The position numbers were made by a program, and so were the translations under genes. This document shows positions 11,600 through 19,246 of a stretch of 64,000 nt of DNA, piece after piece. The notes below the pieces were generated by a model. The model ran no database searches and was not told the origin of the DNA. It saw only the letters and a program-made list of their open reading frames with translations. The DNA is from Streptomyces griseochromogenes. Its GTDB lineage: Bacteria > Actinomycetota > Actinomycetes > Streptomycetales > Streptomycetaceae. The stretch is from NCBI RefSeq assembly GCF_001542625.1, contig NZ_CP016279.1, positions 2,604,001 to 2,668,000 of the forward strand, given 5' to 3'. Position 1 is the stretch's first letter; each line of letters opens with the position of its first letter.

Positions 11600-11940
11600 C
11601 GGAACACCCTGACCTGGCCGGACTCCAGCGCAGGCTGGCCGAGTTCGCCGCCGCGCGCAACTGGCAGCCCTACCACACCCCCAAGAACCTCGTGGCCGCC
11701 CTCAGTGTGGAGGCCTCCGAACTCGTCGAGATCTTCCAGTGGCTGACCCCGGAGGAGTCGGCTCGCGTCATGGACGACCCCGGCACCGCGCACCGCGTCA
11801 CGGACGAGGTCGCCGATGTCCTCGCCTATCTCCTCCAGCTCTGCGAGGTCCTCGGCATCGACCCGCTGACCGCCCTGTCGGCCAAGATCGACCGCAATGA
11901 GGACCGCTTCCCGGCGTCGGGGCCGGACGACACCCCCTGA
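11596..11940 (+). CDS. MazG-like nucleotide pyrophosphohydrolase
   Basis: 114 aa. The GTG at 11596 overlaps the TGA of the ATPase gene (GTGA), so translation is coupled. Motifs of the all-alpha NTP-pyrophosphatase fold are present: helix 1 LQRRLAEFAAARNW, metal-binding EASELVEIFQW, and EVADVLAYLLQLCEVLGID with its Glu/Asp ligands. It resembles dCTPase/RS21-C6 type enzymes that hydrolyse non-canonical NTPs to NMP and pyrophosphate. Coupling to an ATP-binding partner suggests a common stress or sanitation role, but this is inference. Confidence 0.85.
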   Translation: MTEHPDLAGLQRRLAEFAAARNWQPYHTPKNLVAALSVEASELVEIFQWLTPEESARVMDDPGTAHRVTDEVADVLAYLLQLCEVLGIDPLTALSAKIDRNEDRFPASGPDDTP

Positions 11941-12022
11941 CGCCCGGGCGCGGCCTCAACGGCTGGAAGACTGCACTCCGTTATAACTCTTCGTAACCAA
12001 AAGCCCTACCGAATCCGAATTG

Positions 12023-12031
12023 TTGTCCACA
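12023..12031 (+). promoter_or_regulatory. Single DnaA-box-like 9-mer
   Basis: TTGTCCACA matches the Streptomyces DnaA box exactly. It sits in an unusually AT-rich intergenic stretch (11975-12070) ahead of the DUF6099 gene. One isolated box is not an origin; it could be a DnaA-titration or regulatory site, or chance. Confidence 0.35.
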
Positions 12032-12141
12032 GATTTCCGTCTTCCTCTGGCTTTTCGTCTCACAGGCCCTCACTCTGGGTAGTGGATAGGGGAGTTCAGG
12101 CGGACGTACGGGAAGCTTGACGGACGGGACGGGGGCAGCGC

Positions 12142-12627
12142 ATGGATGCGGTGCGGCTCATAGTGGCGAGCAGGCGCGCGCTGGCGGACGGCGCCGACGT
12201 GCCCGAGACGATGGCGGAGGTGTGGCAGGCACAGGCCCTGGCCCAGGCGATAGGCAGCCGCCTCGCGGTGTCCGGCCCGCCGGAGCTGCGGGGCGAGGCG
12301 CTGGGGCTGACCGAGCTGGCGGGCCGTGGCTGCGGCGTCCTGGACCCTCCGGAACTCGACCCCGGAGACCTGCGCGCCGCCCAGCTCACCGAGCTGGCCG
12401 ACGCCCGCCAGACCTTGCTCAGCCTCGACGGCCTGCTCGGCGAGGTCGGCATAGCCCTGGTCGGCATGGCCAGCGCGGCGGCCGACGAGGCGACGTACTG
12501 GCAGTGCATGGAGGCCATCGACGCGGCGGACGAATCCCGGGACCGGGTCCTGGAGATGCTGCGCAAACTGGCGGCGCGCGAGGAGGCGTTACCGGAGAAC
12601 GCGAAGGACAGCCCCACCGGCGTGTGA
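12142..12627 (+). CDS. DUF6099-like protein
   Basis: 161 aa, ATG at 12142. Begins MDAVRLIVASRRALADGADV and includes AEVWQAQALAQAIGSRLAVS and ELRGEALGLTELAGRGCG; these blocks recall the Streptomyces family DUF6099. It is predicted all-helical and soluble, with no signal or membrane segment. Function unknown. The upstream intergenic stretch is AT-rich and probably carries the promoter. Confidence 0.7.
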   Translation: MDAVRLIVASRRALADGADVPETMAEVWQAQALAQAIGSRLAVSGPPELRGEALGLTELAGRGCGVLDPPELDPGDLRAAQLTELADARQTLLSLDGLLGEVGIALVGMASAAADEATYWQCMEAIDAADESRDRVLEMLRKLAAREEALPENAKDSPTGV

Positions 12628-12734
12628 AACGCCGGTGCATGAAACACCGGCGTAGGGTACAAGCGCCGCGCGAACCAGGCCGCTGAGGCCGGAGCGGGAG
12701 TCCGGGGGCGACTGCCCCCCAGTTGTGCGGAACG

Positions 12735-12893
12735 TCAGGCGAGCTCGCCCTCTGCGGCCGACGCCCGCTGCAGATCCGCGTCCAGGGCCGACAGATCCGC
12801 GTTCAACGCGGCCATCAGCTCCTCCATCTGCTCCAGCAGCCCCTTCGGCTGACCGGCGGAGCCACCCTGAGCGGGAACGGACTCTTCGGACAT
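12735..12893 (-). CDS. Small acidic protein, 52 aa
   Basis: ATG at 12893 with GAGGAG seven bases upstream; a longer frame exists but has no better site. The product is acidic and helical, with a leucine-patterned stretch (LLEQMEELMAALNADLSAL then DADLQRASAAEGEL) that could form a short coiled coil. No known domain. It converges on the DUF6099 gene about 100 bases away. Its placement and ribosome site make it a real gene in my view, but the function is unknown. Confidence 0.6.
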   Translation of the reverse strand: MSEESVPAQGGSAGQPKGLLEQMEELMAALNADLSALDADLQRASAAEGELA

Positions 12894-13132
12894 GACGGCC
12901 TCCTCGGCCCCCGGCCCCGGGGAGGACCGGGGCGATGACGCGCGACGGCGAGGACCGTGCGGCGCGGGTGCCGGACCGTCCGGCACCGACGGCCCAACGA
13001 TCACCACCGTTGCCGGTCACTGGCCCGCCCGGCACCCCGTGCGCGCAGTGGGCGATTTTCACCCGACCGGGGACGGCCGCGCCCGGCGGTACCAATGAGG
13101 TTGACGGGGCATCGGCCGTGCAGGATGGATGT

Positions 13133-14056
13133 ATGGACCTTCGAATCTTCACCGAGCCCCAGCAAGGGGCGACCTACGACACCCTGCTCACCGTGGCGAA
13201 GGCCACGGAAGACCTCGGCTTCGACGCGTTCTTCCGCTCGGACCACTATCTGCGCATGGGCAGCGTCGACGGCCTGCCCGGTCCCACGGACGCCTGGATC
13301 ACCCTGGCCGGCCTGGCCCGCGAGACCAAGCGCATCCGCCTCGGCACCCTGATGACGGCAGGAACCTTCCGCCTCCCCGGCGTGCTCGCCATCCAGGTGG
13401 CCCAGGTCGACCAGATGTCCGGCGGCCGGGTGGAACTGGGCCTGGGCGCGGGCTGGTTCGAGGAGGAGCACAGGGCGTACGGCATCCCGTTCCCGAAGGA
13501 GAAGTTCGCGCGCCTGGAGGAGCAGCTGGAGATCGTCACCGGGCTGTGGGCGACCAAGGTCGGCGACACCTTCGACTTCCACGGCACGTTCTACGACCTC
13601 ACCGGCTCCCCCGCGCTGCCCAAGCCCGCCCAGGGGAAGATCCCGGTGCTCATCGGCGGTCACGGCGCGACCCGCACCCCGCGTCTCGCGGCCCGGTACG
13701 CGGATGAGTTCAACATCCCGTTCGCCTCGGTCGAGGACAGCGAGCGGCAGTTCGGCCGGGTCCGCGCCGCCGCCGAGGAGGCGGGCCGCAGGGCGGACGA
13801 CCTGACGTACTCCAACGCGCTGGTGGCGTGCGTCGGCAGGGACGAGCAGGAGGTCGCCCGGCGGGCCGCCGCGATCGGCCGTGAGGCGGACGAGCTGAAG
13901 GCCAACGGTCTGGCCGGCTCCCCGGCCGAGGTGGTCGACAAGATCGGCCGCTACGCCGAGGCCGGCTCGCAGCGGATCTACCTGCAGATCCTCGACCTGG
14001 ACGACCTCGACCACCTGGAGCTGATCTCCTCCCAGGTCCAGTCGCAGCTGTCGTAA
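13133..14056 (+). CDS. LLM-class F420-dependent oxidoreductase
   Basis: 307 aa luciferase-like TIM barrel. MDLRIFTEPQQGATYDTLL begins the first strand; GFDAFFRSDHYLRM is the conserved cofactor-contacting block. GTLMTAGTFRLPGVLAIQVAQVDQMSGGRVELGLGAGW is diagnostic of this family, and PVLIGGHG follows. Actinobacterial members use coenzyme F420. The start at 13133 is the first codon compatible with the family N-terminus. The substrate cannot be told. A strong hairpin ends the unit. Confidence 0.9.
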   Translation: MDLRIFTEPQQGATYDTLLTVAKATEDLGFDAFFRSDHYLRMGSVDGLPGPTDAWITLAGLARETKRIRLGTLMTAGTFRLPGVLAIQVAQVDQMSGGRVELGLGAGWFEEEHRAYGIPFPKEKFARLEEQLEIVTGLWATKVGDTFDFHGTFYDLTGSPALPKPAQGKIPVLIGGHGATRTPRLAARYADEFNIPFASVEDSERQFGRVRAAAEEAGRRADDLTYSNALVACVGRDEQEVARRAAAIGREADELKANGLAGSPAEVVDKIGRYAEAGSQRIYLQILDLDDLDHLELISSQVQSQLS

Positions 14057-14068
14057 CACCCCACACGG

Positions 14069-14103
14069 CGCACGGCTCCCTCCGGCCCGAGGGGAGCCGT
14101 GCG
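14069..14103. terminator. 12-bp perfect hairpin terminator
   Basis: CGCACGGCTCCC (14069-14080) pairs perfectly with GGGAGCCGTGCG (14092-14103) across an 11-base loop, 12 bases past the oxidoreductase stop codon. Confidence 0.8.
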
Positions 14104-14178
14104 GCCTGTGACGGCCCTGTGACCGGAACTATGGCTTCCGTCATAGCCGGACCGGCGTCACCCTGGTGATCTCGTGCG

Positions 14179-14676
14179 ATGCGTGAATCCGTGCTGGGCT
14201 CGTTCTTCTCTCTGCTGATCTTCCCCGCCGTCCTCGCGGTTCCGGTCTGGGTGATCGCGGTCGCCTTCAAACTCATCTCCGTGGCGGCGCCCGGCCGGCG
14301 TCCGGACTGGCGGCAGGACCTGCTGCGCTGGTCCGTGTGGATGACCGGCTCGGGCGCCGTGATCCTCTATGTGCTCGGCGCCGGGGCGGTCGGGCTCGCC
14401 GTGCACGAGTCCTCGTCCGGCGCGGACTCCACGCCGTCCCAGGAGTGCCGCGACGACTACCGGGCCGACCACTTGGTCGGGCAGACGGCCTCCTATGTGC
14501 CCCTGAGGTTCGACTGCGTCCTGGACGACGGCGGCACCTACCCGAGCAGCCCTGCCTACGCCTGGATCAACGCGCTGGTCGCCGCACTGGGCCTGGCCAC
14601 GATCGCGCTCGTGGTGGCGAAGGGGTACGGAGCCGAACGCCGGGCCAGGGCGGACGCCGCGGGAGGAGAGCGATGA
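14179..14676 (+). CDS. Membrane protein of unknown function
   Basis: 165 aa with three predicted membrane helices: residues about 8-35, 53-75 and 130-151. Between helices two and three is an exported loop with two Cys (QECRDDY and RFDCVLDDG) that could form a disulfide. It overlaps the next gene by ATGA, so the two are expressed together. No family recognised. Confidence 0.7.
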   Translation: MRESVLGSFFSLLIFPAVLAVPVWVIAVAFKLISVAAPGRRPDWRQDLLRWSVWMTGSGAVILYVLGAGAVGLAVHESSSGADSTPSQECRDDYRADHLVGQTASYVPLRFDCVLDDGGTYPSSPAYAWINALVAALGLATIALVVAKGYGAERRARADAAGGER

Positions 14677-15611
14677 GCCACCCCTTCCAGGTGCTGAGGT
14701 TCCGTGAGGGCGAGCCGGTCGCGATGAAGGAGGCGGTGATCCGTGAGGTGCTGGGTCCGGTCACCGTGGGCGGCATGCCCGACCGGGGCCTGCCCGAGTG
14801 GTGGAACCTGCGGACCCCGGACGGCGGCGAGGCGGAGGTGTACGGCGATGCCTCCTGCCTGTCGTTCACCCGTGTCTCCGGTGGCCTCGTCCTCGACGCG
14901 ATGGCCGAACTCGCCCTGCGCGCCGGCGCCGTGATCATGCCGCTGGACTGCCCCGTGCTTCTGCAACGGGAGCACGACCGGCGGCATCTGCCCGACGCCG
15001 AGATGCGCGCCCATGCGATCGTCGTACCGCCCACCGACTGGACGGGCCGGGCGATCGAACGGGTGGTCCGCCCCTTGCCGGAGCCCCGGCGGCCGGTCCT
15101 GCCCCGGTTCGCCTACCACTCGCGGGCCGGGGTGGTGGCGCCCACGGACGCGCCGTGCGTGTGCTGCGGACAGGAGCGCGGCTGGGTGTACACGGGACCG
15201 GTGTACGGGGCCGGGGCGCCGGACGCGGGCATCTGCCCGTACTGCATCGCCTTCGGCAAGGCCGCCGAACGCTACGGCGCCACCTTCAACGACCTCATCG
15301 ACGGCGACGTCCCCGAGGAAGTGGCCCGGGAGATCCTGGAGCGCACACCGGGCATCCCGGCCTGGCAGTCCCCGCGCTGGCTGACCCACTGCGGTGACGG
15401 CGCCGAGTTCCTCGGGACGATCGGGGCCGAGGGGCTCGCGCACTTCCCGGACGCGGTGGAGACGCTCCGGCGGGAGTGGGCCGGCCGGGGCCGGCCCCCG
15501 GCACAGGTCGAGGAGTACCTCGGCGCGCTCGACGCGGCCGGCATGCCGACGGCGTACTTGTTCCGCTGCCGGGTGTGCGGCACCCATCTGGCGTACTCGG
15601 ATTTCACCTGA
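14673..15611 (+). CDS. CbrC (UPF0167) family protein with N-terminal extension
   Basis: 312 aa; ATG at 14673 overlaps the stop of the upstream membrane gene. The CbrC-type domain starts about residue 140: LPRFAYHSRAGVVAPTD, then the zinc-finger-like CVCCGQERGWVYTGPVYG, GICPYCIAFGKAAERYGATFND, and a final CRVCGTHLAYSD. The paired CxxC motifs suggest zinc binding. In E. coli CbrC has been linked to colicin E2 tolerance, but the biochemical role is unknown. The N-terminal about 130 residues are not part of the classical family and may be a separate small domain. Confidence 0.8.
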   Translation: MSHPFQVLRFREGEPVAMKEAVIREVLGPVTVGGMPDRGLPEWWNLRTPDGGEAEVYGDASCLSFTRVSGGLVLDAMAELALRAGAVIMPLDCPVLLQREHDRRHLPDAEMRAHAIVVPPTDWTGRAIERVVRPLPEPRRPVLPRFAYHSRAGVVAPTDAPCVCCGQERGWVYTGPVYGAGAPDAGICPYCIAFGKAAERYGATFNDLIDGDVPEEVAREILERTPGIPAWQSPRWLTHCGDGAEFLGTIGAEGLAHFPDAVETLRREWAGRGRPPAQVEEYLGALDAAGMPTAYLFRCRVCGTHLAYSDFT

Positions 15612-15633
15612 GAGCACCGGGGAGCCGGCGAGC

Positions 15634-15659
15634 GCCGGGCGGACGGCGGCCCGCCCGGC
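15634..15659. terminator. Hairpin between convergent genes
   Basis: GCCGGGCGG (15634-15642) and CCGCCCGGC (15651-15659) form a perfect 9-bp stem between the CbrC gene and the peptidase gene on the opposite strand. It can serve both directions. Confidence 0.6.
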
Positions 15660-15675
15660 CCTCACCGGCCGTCCC

Positions 15676-16605
15676 TCAGCCGCTCTGCGCGAAGCCGTAG
15701 TCGAGGATCTTCTTCGCGTCCTTGAGCCGCTCGTCCACCGACGTGTCCGCCAGCACCGTGCCCACGACCGTCCTGCCGTTGCGGGTCGCCGCGAAGACCA
15801 GGCAGAACTTCGCCTCCGGACCCGATCCGGTCTTCACGCCGATCGCGCCCCGATAGGTGCTCAGCAGCGTGTTGGTGTTCTCCCACTTCTCCATCGCGTG
15901 CGTGCCGCCACCGGGCCGGTACGACTTCATGTCGGGGTACACCTTGGTGCCGACGACCTTCTTGAACGTCTTGTTCTTCAACGCGACCCCGGCCAGCTTG
16001 GCCAGATCCCGCGGGGACGCGTGGTTCTTCCCGTTGGACACCCCGTCGAACGAGTCGAAGCGGGTGTGCGTCAGGCCCAGCTCGCGCGCCTCGTCGTTCA
16101 TCTTCGCGACGAACGACTTCGTCCGCTGGGCCGTCGTCGACCCCGATCCGTACGTGTCCGCCAGCGCGTACGCCGCGTCGCATCCGGACGGCAGCAGAAG
16201 CCCGTACAGCAGGTCTCCCACGCTCATCGAGTCGCCCAGGATCAGCTTGGCGCTGGAGTACCGCTGGACGCCGGTCTTCGGATCGATGACGTAGTCGGTG
16301 TACTCCTTCTTGATCTTCACCTTGCGTCCGAGGTCCACGTTCCGCTGTGACAGCACCACGAGCGCCGTCATGATCTTCGTCGTGGAACCGGTCCGCAGCT
16401 CGGTGTCCGCCGCCTTGCCGAACAGCGCCCTGCCGGTGGCCGCGTCGATCGCGTACGCGCCCTGGGCCGACACGGTCGGCGCCGGCGGCGCTGCCGGCGC
16501 CGCCTGGGCGGGAGCGGCCGCGAGAACCCCCGTGGAGAGCACGGCGCCGGCCGTCACCGCGATCGCGGTCCGTCTGCCCAGGCGTACGCCTGTGGTGTTG
16601 CTCAT
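15676..16605 (-). CDS. Secreted D-alanyl-D-alanine carboxypeptidase/transpeptidase, K15-like
   Basis: 309 aa from the ATG at 16605; in-frame starts at 16611, 16617 and 16647 also exist. A signal peptide is clear (RRTAIAVTAGAVLSTGVLAAAPAQA). The penicillin-binding S11 motifs are SxxK as STTK (in RTGSTTKIMTALVVL), the second motif as SGC (LLPSGCDAAYALAD) and KTG (GVKTGSGPEA). The SGC rather than SGN motif is the hallmark of the Streptomyces K15 DD-transpeptidase type. It trims or cross-links peptidoglycan stem peptides outside the membrane. It is a monocistronic gene. Confidence 0.9.
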   Translation of the reverse strand: MSNTTGVRLGRRTAIAVTAGAVLSTGVLAAAPAQAAPAAPPAPTVSAQGAYAIDAATGRALFGKAADTELRTGSTTKIMTALVVLSQRNVDLGRKVKIKKEYTDYVIDPKTGVQRYSSAKLILGDSMSVGDLLYGLLLPSGCDAAYALADTYGSGSTTAQRTKSFVAKMNDEARELGLTHTRFDSFDGVSNGKNHASPRDLAKLAGVALKNKTFKKVVGTKVYPDMKSYRPGGGTHAMEKWENTNTLLSTYRGAIGVKTGSGPEAKFCLVFAATRNGRTVVGTVLADTSVDERLKDAKKILDYGFAQSG

Positions 16606-16783
16606 CGTCATCCCCATTCCGTCAGTGGTCAGTTGACGGTTGGCCACTTCACCAGGTGCCGCACCGAAGGGCCATGGCGAAGATCACAGGGACCGGCGTC
16701 TTGTGCTCGTCCTGTGGACTTCCGGTGCCGGAACTGTGGGCTCCATCACGGCGCACATGATCAAGGCCTGATCGGATGACCGG

Positions 16784-17722
16784 GTGCGCAAAGTGCTCCC
16801 TCTCGTCGTCACCGGCCTGCTGGCCCTGTCGGCCTGCCAGTTCGCCGGCCACGACGATGCCGCGGACGAGGCCCGCGGCCTGAACACCATGGACGCGTTC
16901 CCGCTCCACCCCTACCTGCCGGACCCGTCGTCGGACCGGGGAAAGACCATCGCGACGGCGCAGTGGATCCTCGCGAAGAAGTGCATGGTCCGGCTCGACT
17001 TCGCCGGCTTCTCGACGCTGAACACGAGGACGGTCGAGTCGACGTACCCGGTCCGGCGGGGACACCTCGGGAGCAGCGGCACGGTCGGTGACGACAGCCC
17101 CTACGGGGTCGACGATCCCGACCGGGCCGCCGAACACGGCTACCGCAACCGGAAGCAGGAGGATTCCTCCCAGCCCCTGGAGTGGCCGGCCGACCAGTAC
17201 GTCGCCCTCACCGGCACGTTCGACTCCGGCGACAGTCACCGTGCCCACGGGCACCCCATCCCCGAGGGCGGATGTCTGGGACAGGCCACGCGCAGGCTCT
17301 ACGGCTCCCCGCCGAAGGCGGCGAAGGCCAACGGCGTCAGGCTCACCGGCACCTCCTCACTGCCCCTCGAACTGTGGTACGAGTCCTACAAGGCGGCGCG
17401 GAAGGACCCGGCCTGGAAGAAGGCCGAACGCACGTGGTCGGCCTGTATGAAGGAGAAGGGTTTTCGCTACTCCGACCCGGACGCGGCATCGCTCGACAGC
17501 GCCTGGTTCCGGACGCAGAAGCCGTCGGACAGGGAGAGGGAGACGGCGGCCGCCGATGCCCGGTGCAAGCTCGACAGCGACTACATAACCACCGTCCACG
17601 CCGTCGAGGCCCGCGCTCAGAAGACGGCCATCGGCAAGCACAAGAAGGATCTGGACGCCGTGCGCGCGGCGCAGGAGCGGGCCGTCGAGAATGCCCGGAA
17701 GGTCATCGCGCAGGCCTCATGA
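16784..17722 (+). CDS. Lipoprotein of unknown function
   Basis: 312 aa; GTG start. The N-terminus MRKVLPLVVTGLLALSAC is a lipoprotein signal with lipobox LSAC (Cys18). The mature part is polar, with a Trp/Lys-rich central block (ELWYESYKAARKDPAWKKAE) and paired Cys (WSACMKEKGF, ARCKLDSDY), then a charged C-terminal helix. This Cys/Trp arrangement recalls uncharacterised Streptomyces surface lipoproteins. It lies directly upstream of the hen1 gene (57-base gap) but has no evident link to RNA repair. Confidence 0.75.
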   Translation: MRKVLPLVVTGLLALSACQFAGHDDAADEARGLNTMDAFPLHPYLPDPSSDRGKTIATAQWILAKKCMVRLDFAGFSTLNTRTVESTYPVRRGHLGSSGTVGDDSPYGVDDPDRAAEHGYRNRKQEDSSQPLEWPADQYVALTGTFDSGDSHRAHGHPIPEGGCLGQATRRLYGSPPKAAKANGVRLTGTSSLPLELWYESYKAARKDPAWKKAERTWSACMKEKGFRYSDPDAASLDSAWFRTQKPSDRERETAAADARCKLDSDYITTVHAVEARAQKTAIGKHKKDLDAVRAAQERAVENARKVIAQAS

Positions 17723-17779
17723 GCAGGGCGTTCCAAATCTGGTGGTCAGCGCGGTGCCGACCCCTGGATACTGGGACAT

Positions 17780-19246
17780 GTGTTCCTGACGATATCCACG
17801 AGCGGCACCGCCGCCCTCCCGGCCACCGACCTCGGGTTCCTGCTGCACAAGCACCCCGAGAAGGCGCAGACCTTCTCCACCTCCTACGGCACCGCGCACG
17901 TCTTCTACCCCGAGGCGGACGCCGAGCGCTGTACGGCCGCGCTGTTGCTCGAGGTCGATACGGTTGCGCTGGTCCGCCGGGGCAAGGGCAAGGGCCGCGG
18001 CGGAGCACCCGACGCGGCACTCGCGCAGTACGTCAACGACCGCCCCTACGCGGCCTCCTCGCTGCTCGCGGTCGCCCTGAGCGGTGTGTTCTCCAGCGCC
18101 ATCCGGGGCGTGTGCAACGCCCGCCCGGAGCGGGCCGCCGCGCCCCTGCCGCTGCGCATCGAGATACCGGCGCTGCCGGCCCGCGGCGGATCCGAGCTCG
18201 TACGGCAGCTCTTCGAACCGCTCGGCTGGGCGGTGACCGCCGAACCTGTCGCCCTCGACACCGAGTTCCCGGAGTGGGGCGCCTCGCGCTACGTCCGCCT
18301 CGTCCTGGAGTCCGAGGCGCTGACCCTCGCCGAGGCGCTGCGCCATCTGTACGTCCTGCTGCCGGTCCTCGACGACGCCAAGCACTACTGGGTCTCCTCC
18401 GACGAGGTCGACAAACTGCTGCGGGCCGGAGAGGGCTGGCTGCCCACGCACCCGGAGCAGAAGCTGATCACCAGCCGCTATCTGTCCCGCCGCTGGTCGC
18501 TGACCCGGCAGGCGATGGAGCGGCTGGAGCTGGTGCGCCTGGCCGAGGCCGACGACAGCGAGGTCGAGGCGATCGACAACGCGGTCGAGGAGGAGACGGA
18601 GGCGGAGGAGAAGCCGACCCCGCTCGCCGTGCGGCGCCGCGAGGCGATCGTCGCCGCCCTGAACGCCTGCGGTGCCGCCCGGGTCCTCGACCTCGGCTGC
18701 GGCCAGGGCCAGCTGGTGCAGGAGCTGCTCGGGGACGTGCGGTTCACCGAGGTCGTGGGCGTCGACGTGTCGATGCGCGCGCTCACCGTCGCCTCCCGGC
18801 GGCTCAAGCTGGACCGCATGGGCGAGCGGCAGGCCTCGCGCGTCAAGCTCTTCCAGGGCTCCCTCGCCTACACCGACAACCGGCTCAAGGGGTACGACGC
18901 GGCCGTGCTCAGCGAGGTCATCGAACACCTCGACCTGCCCCGGCTGCCCGCCCTGGAGTACGCCGTGTTCGGGCACGCGCGCCCGAGGACAGTCCTCGTG
19001 ACCACCCCGAACGTGGAGTACAACGTCCGCTGGGAGACCCTGCCCGCCGGCCACGTCCGGCACGGTGACCACCGCTTCGAGTGGACCCGCGAGGAGTTCC
19101 GCACCTGGGCGGCCACGGTCGCCGAACGACACGGGTACGAGGCGGAGTTCGTACCCGTCGGGCCGGACGACCCCGAGGTCGGGCCGCCCACCCAGATGGC
19201 CGTGTTCCACCGTGACGACACCGAGAAGGAGGCGAAGGCGGCATGA
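17780..19246 (+). CDS. hen1: 3'-terminal RNA ribose 2'-O-methyltransferase Hen1
   Basis: 488 aa; GTG at 17780. The N-terminal half (1-240) is the bacterial Hen1-specific region that works with Pnkp. The C-terminal half is a SAM methyltransferase with DLGCGQG at 304-310. Metal/active-site residues E379, E382 and H383 (SEVIEH) and H428 (VRHGDH) match the Mn-dependent Hen1 centre. Hen1 methylates the 2'-OH at the cut end before Pnkp seals it, so the repaired RNA cannot be cut again at that site. It overlaps pnkp by ATGA, giving a tightly coupled pair. Confidence 0.96.
   Translation: MFLTISTSGTAALPATDLGFLLHKHPEKAQTFSTSYGTAHVFYPEADAERCTAALLLEVDTVALVRRGKGKGRGGAPDAALAQYVNDRPYAASSLLAVALSGVFSSAIRGVCNARPERAAAPLPLRIEIPALPARGGSELVRQLFEPLGWAVTAEPVALDTEFPEWGASRYVRLVLESEALTLAEALRHLYVLLPVLDDAKHYWVSSDEVDKLLRAGEGWLPTHPEQKLITSRYLSRRWSLTRQAMERLELVRLAEADDSEVEAIDNAVEEETEAEEKPTPLAVRRREAIVAALNACGAARVLDLGCGQGQLVQELLGDVRFTEVVGVDVSMRALTVASRRLKLDRMGERQASRVKLFQGSLAYTDNRLKGYDAAVLSEVIEHLDLPRLPALEYAVFGHARPRTVLVTTPNVEYNVRWETLPAGHVRHGDHRFEWTREEFRTWAATVAERHGYEAEFVPVGPDDPEVGPPTQMAVFHRDDTEKEAKAA

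Noticed and set aside
12023..12031. Replication origin
   Set aside because: Only one DnaA box is present; an origin needs clusters of them and dnaA/dnaN neighbours.
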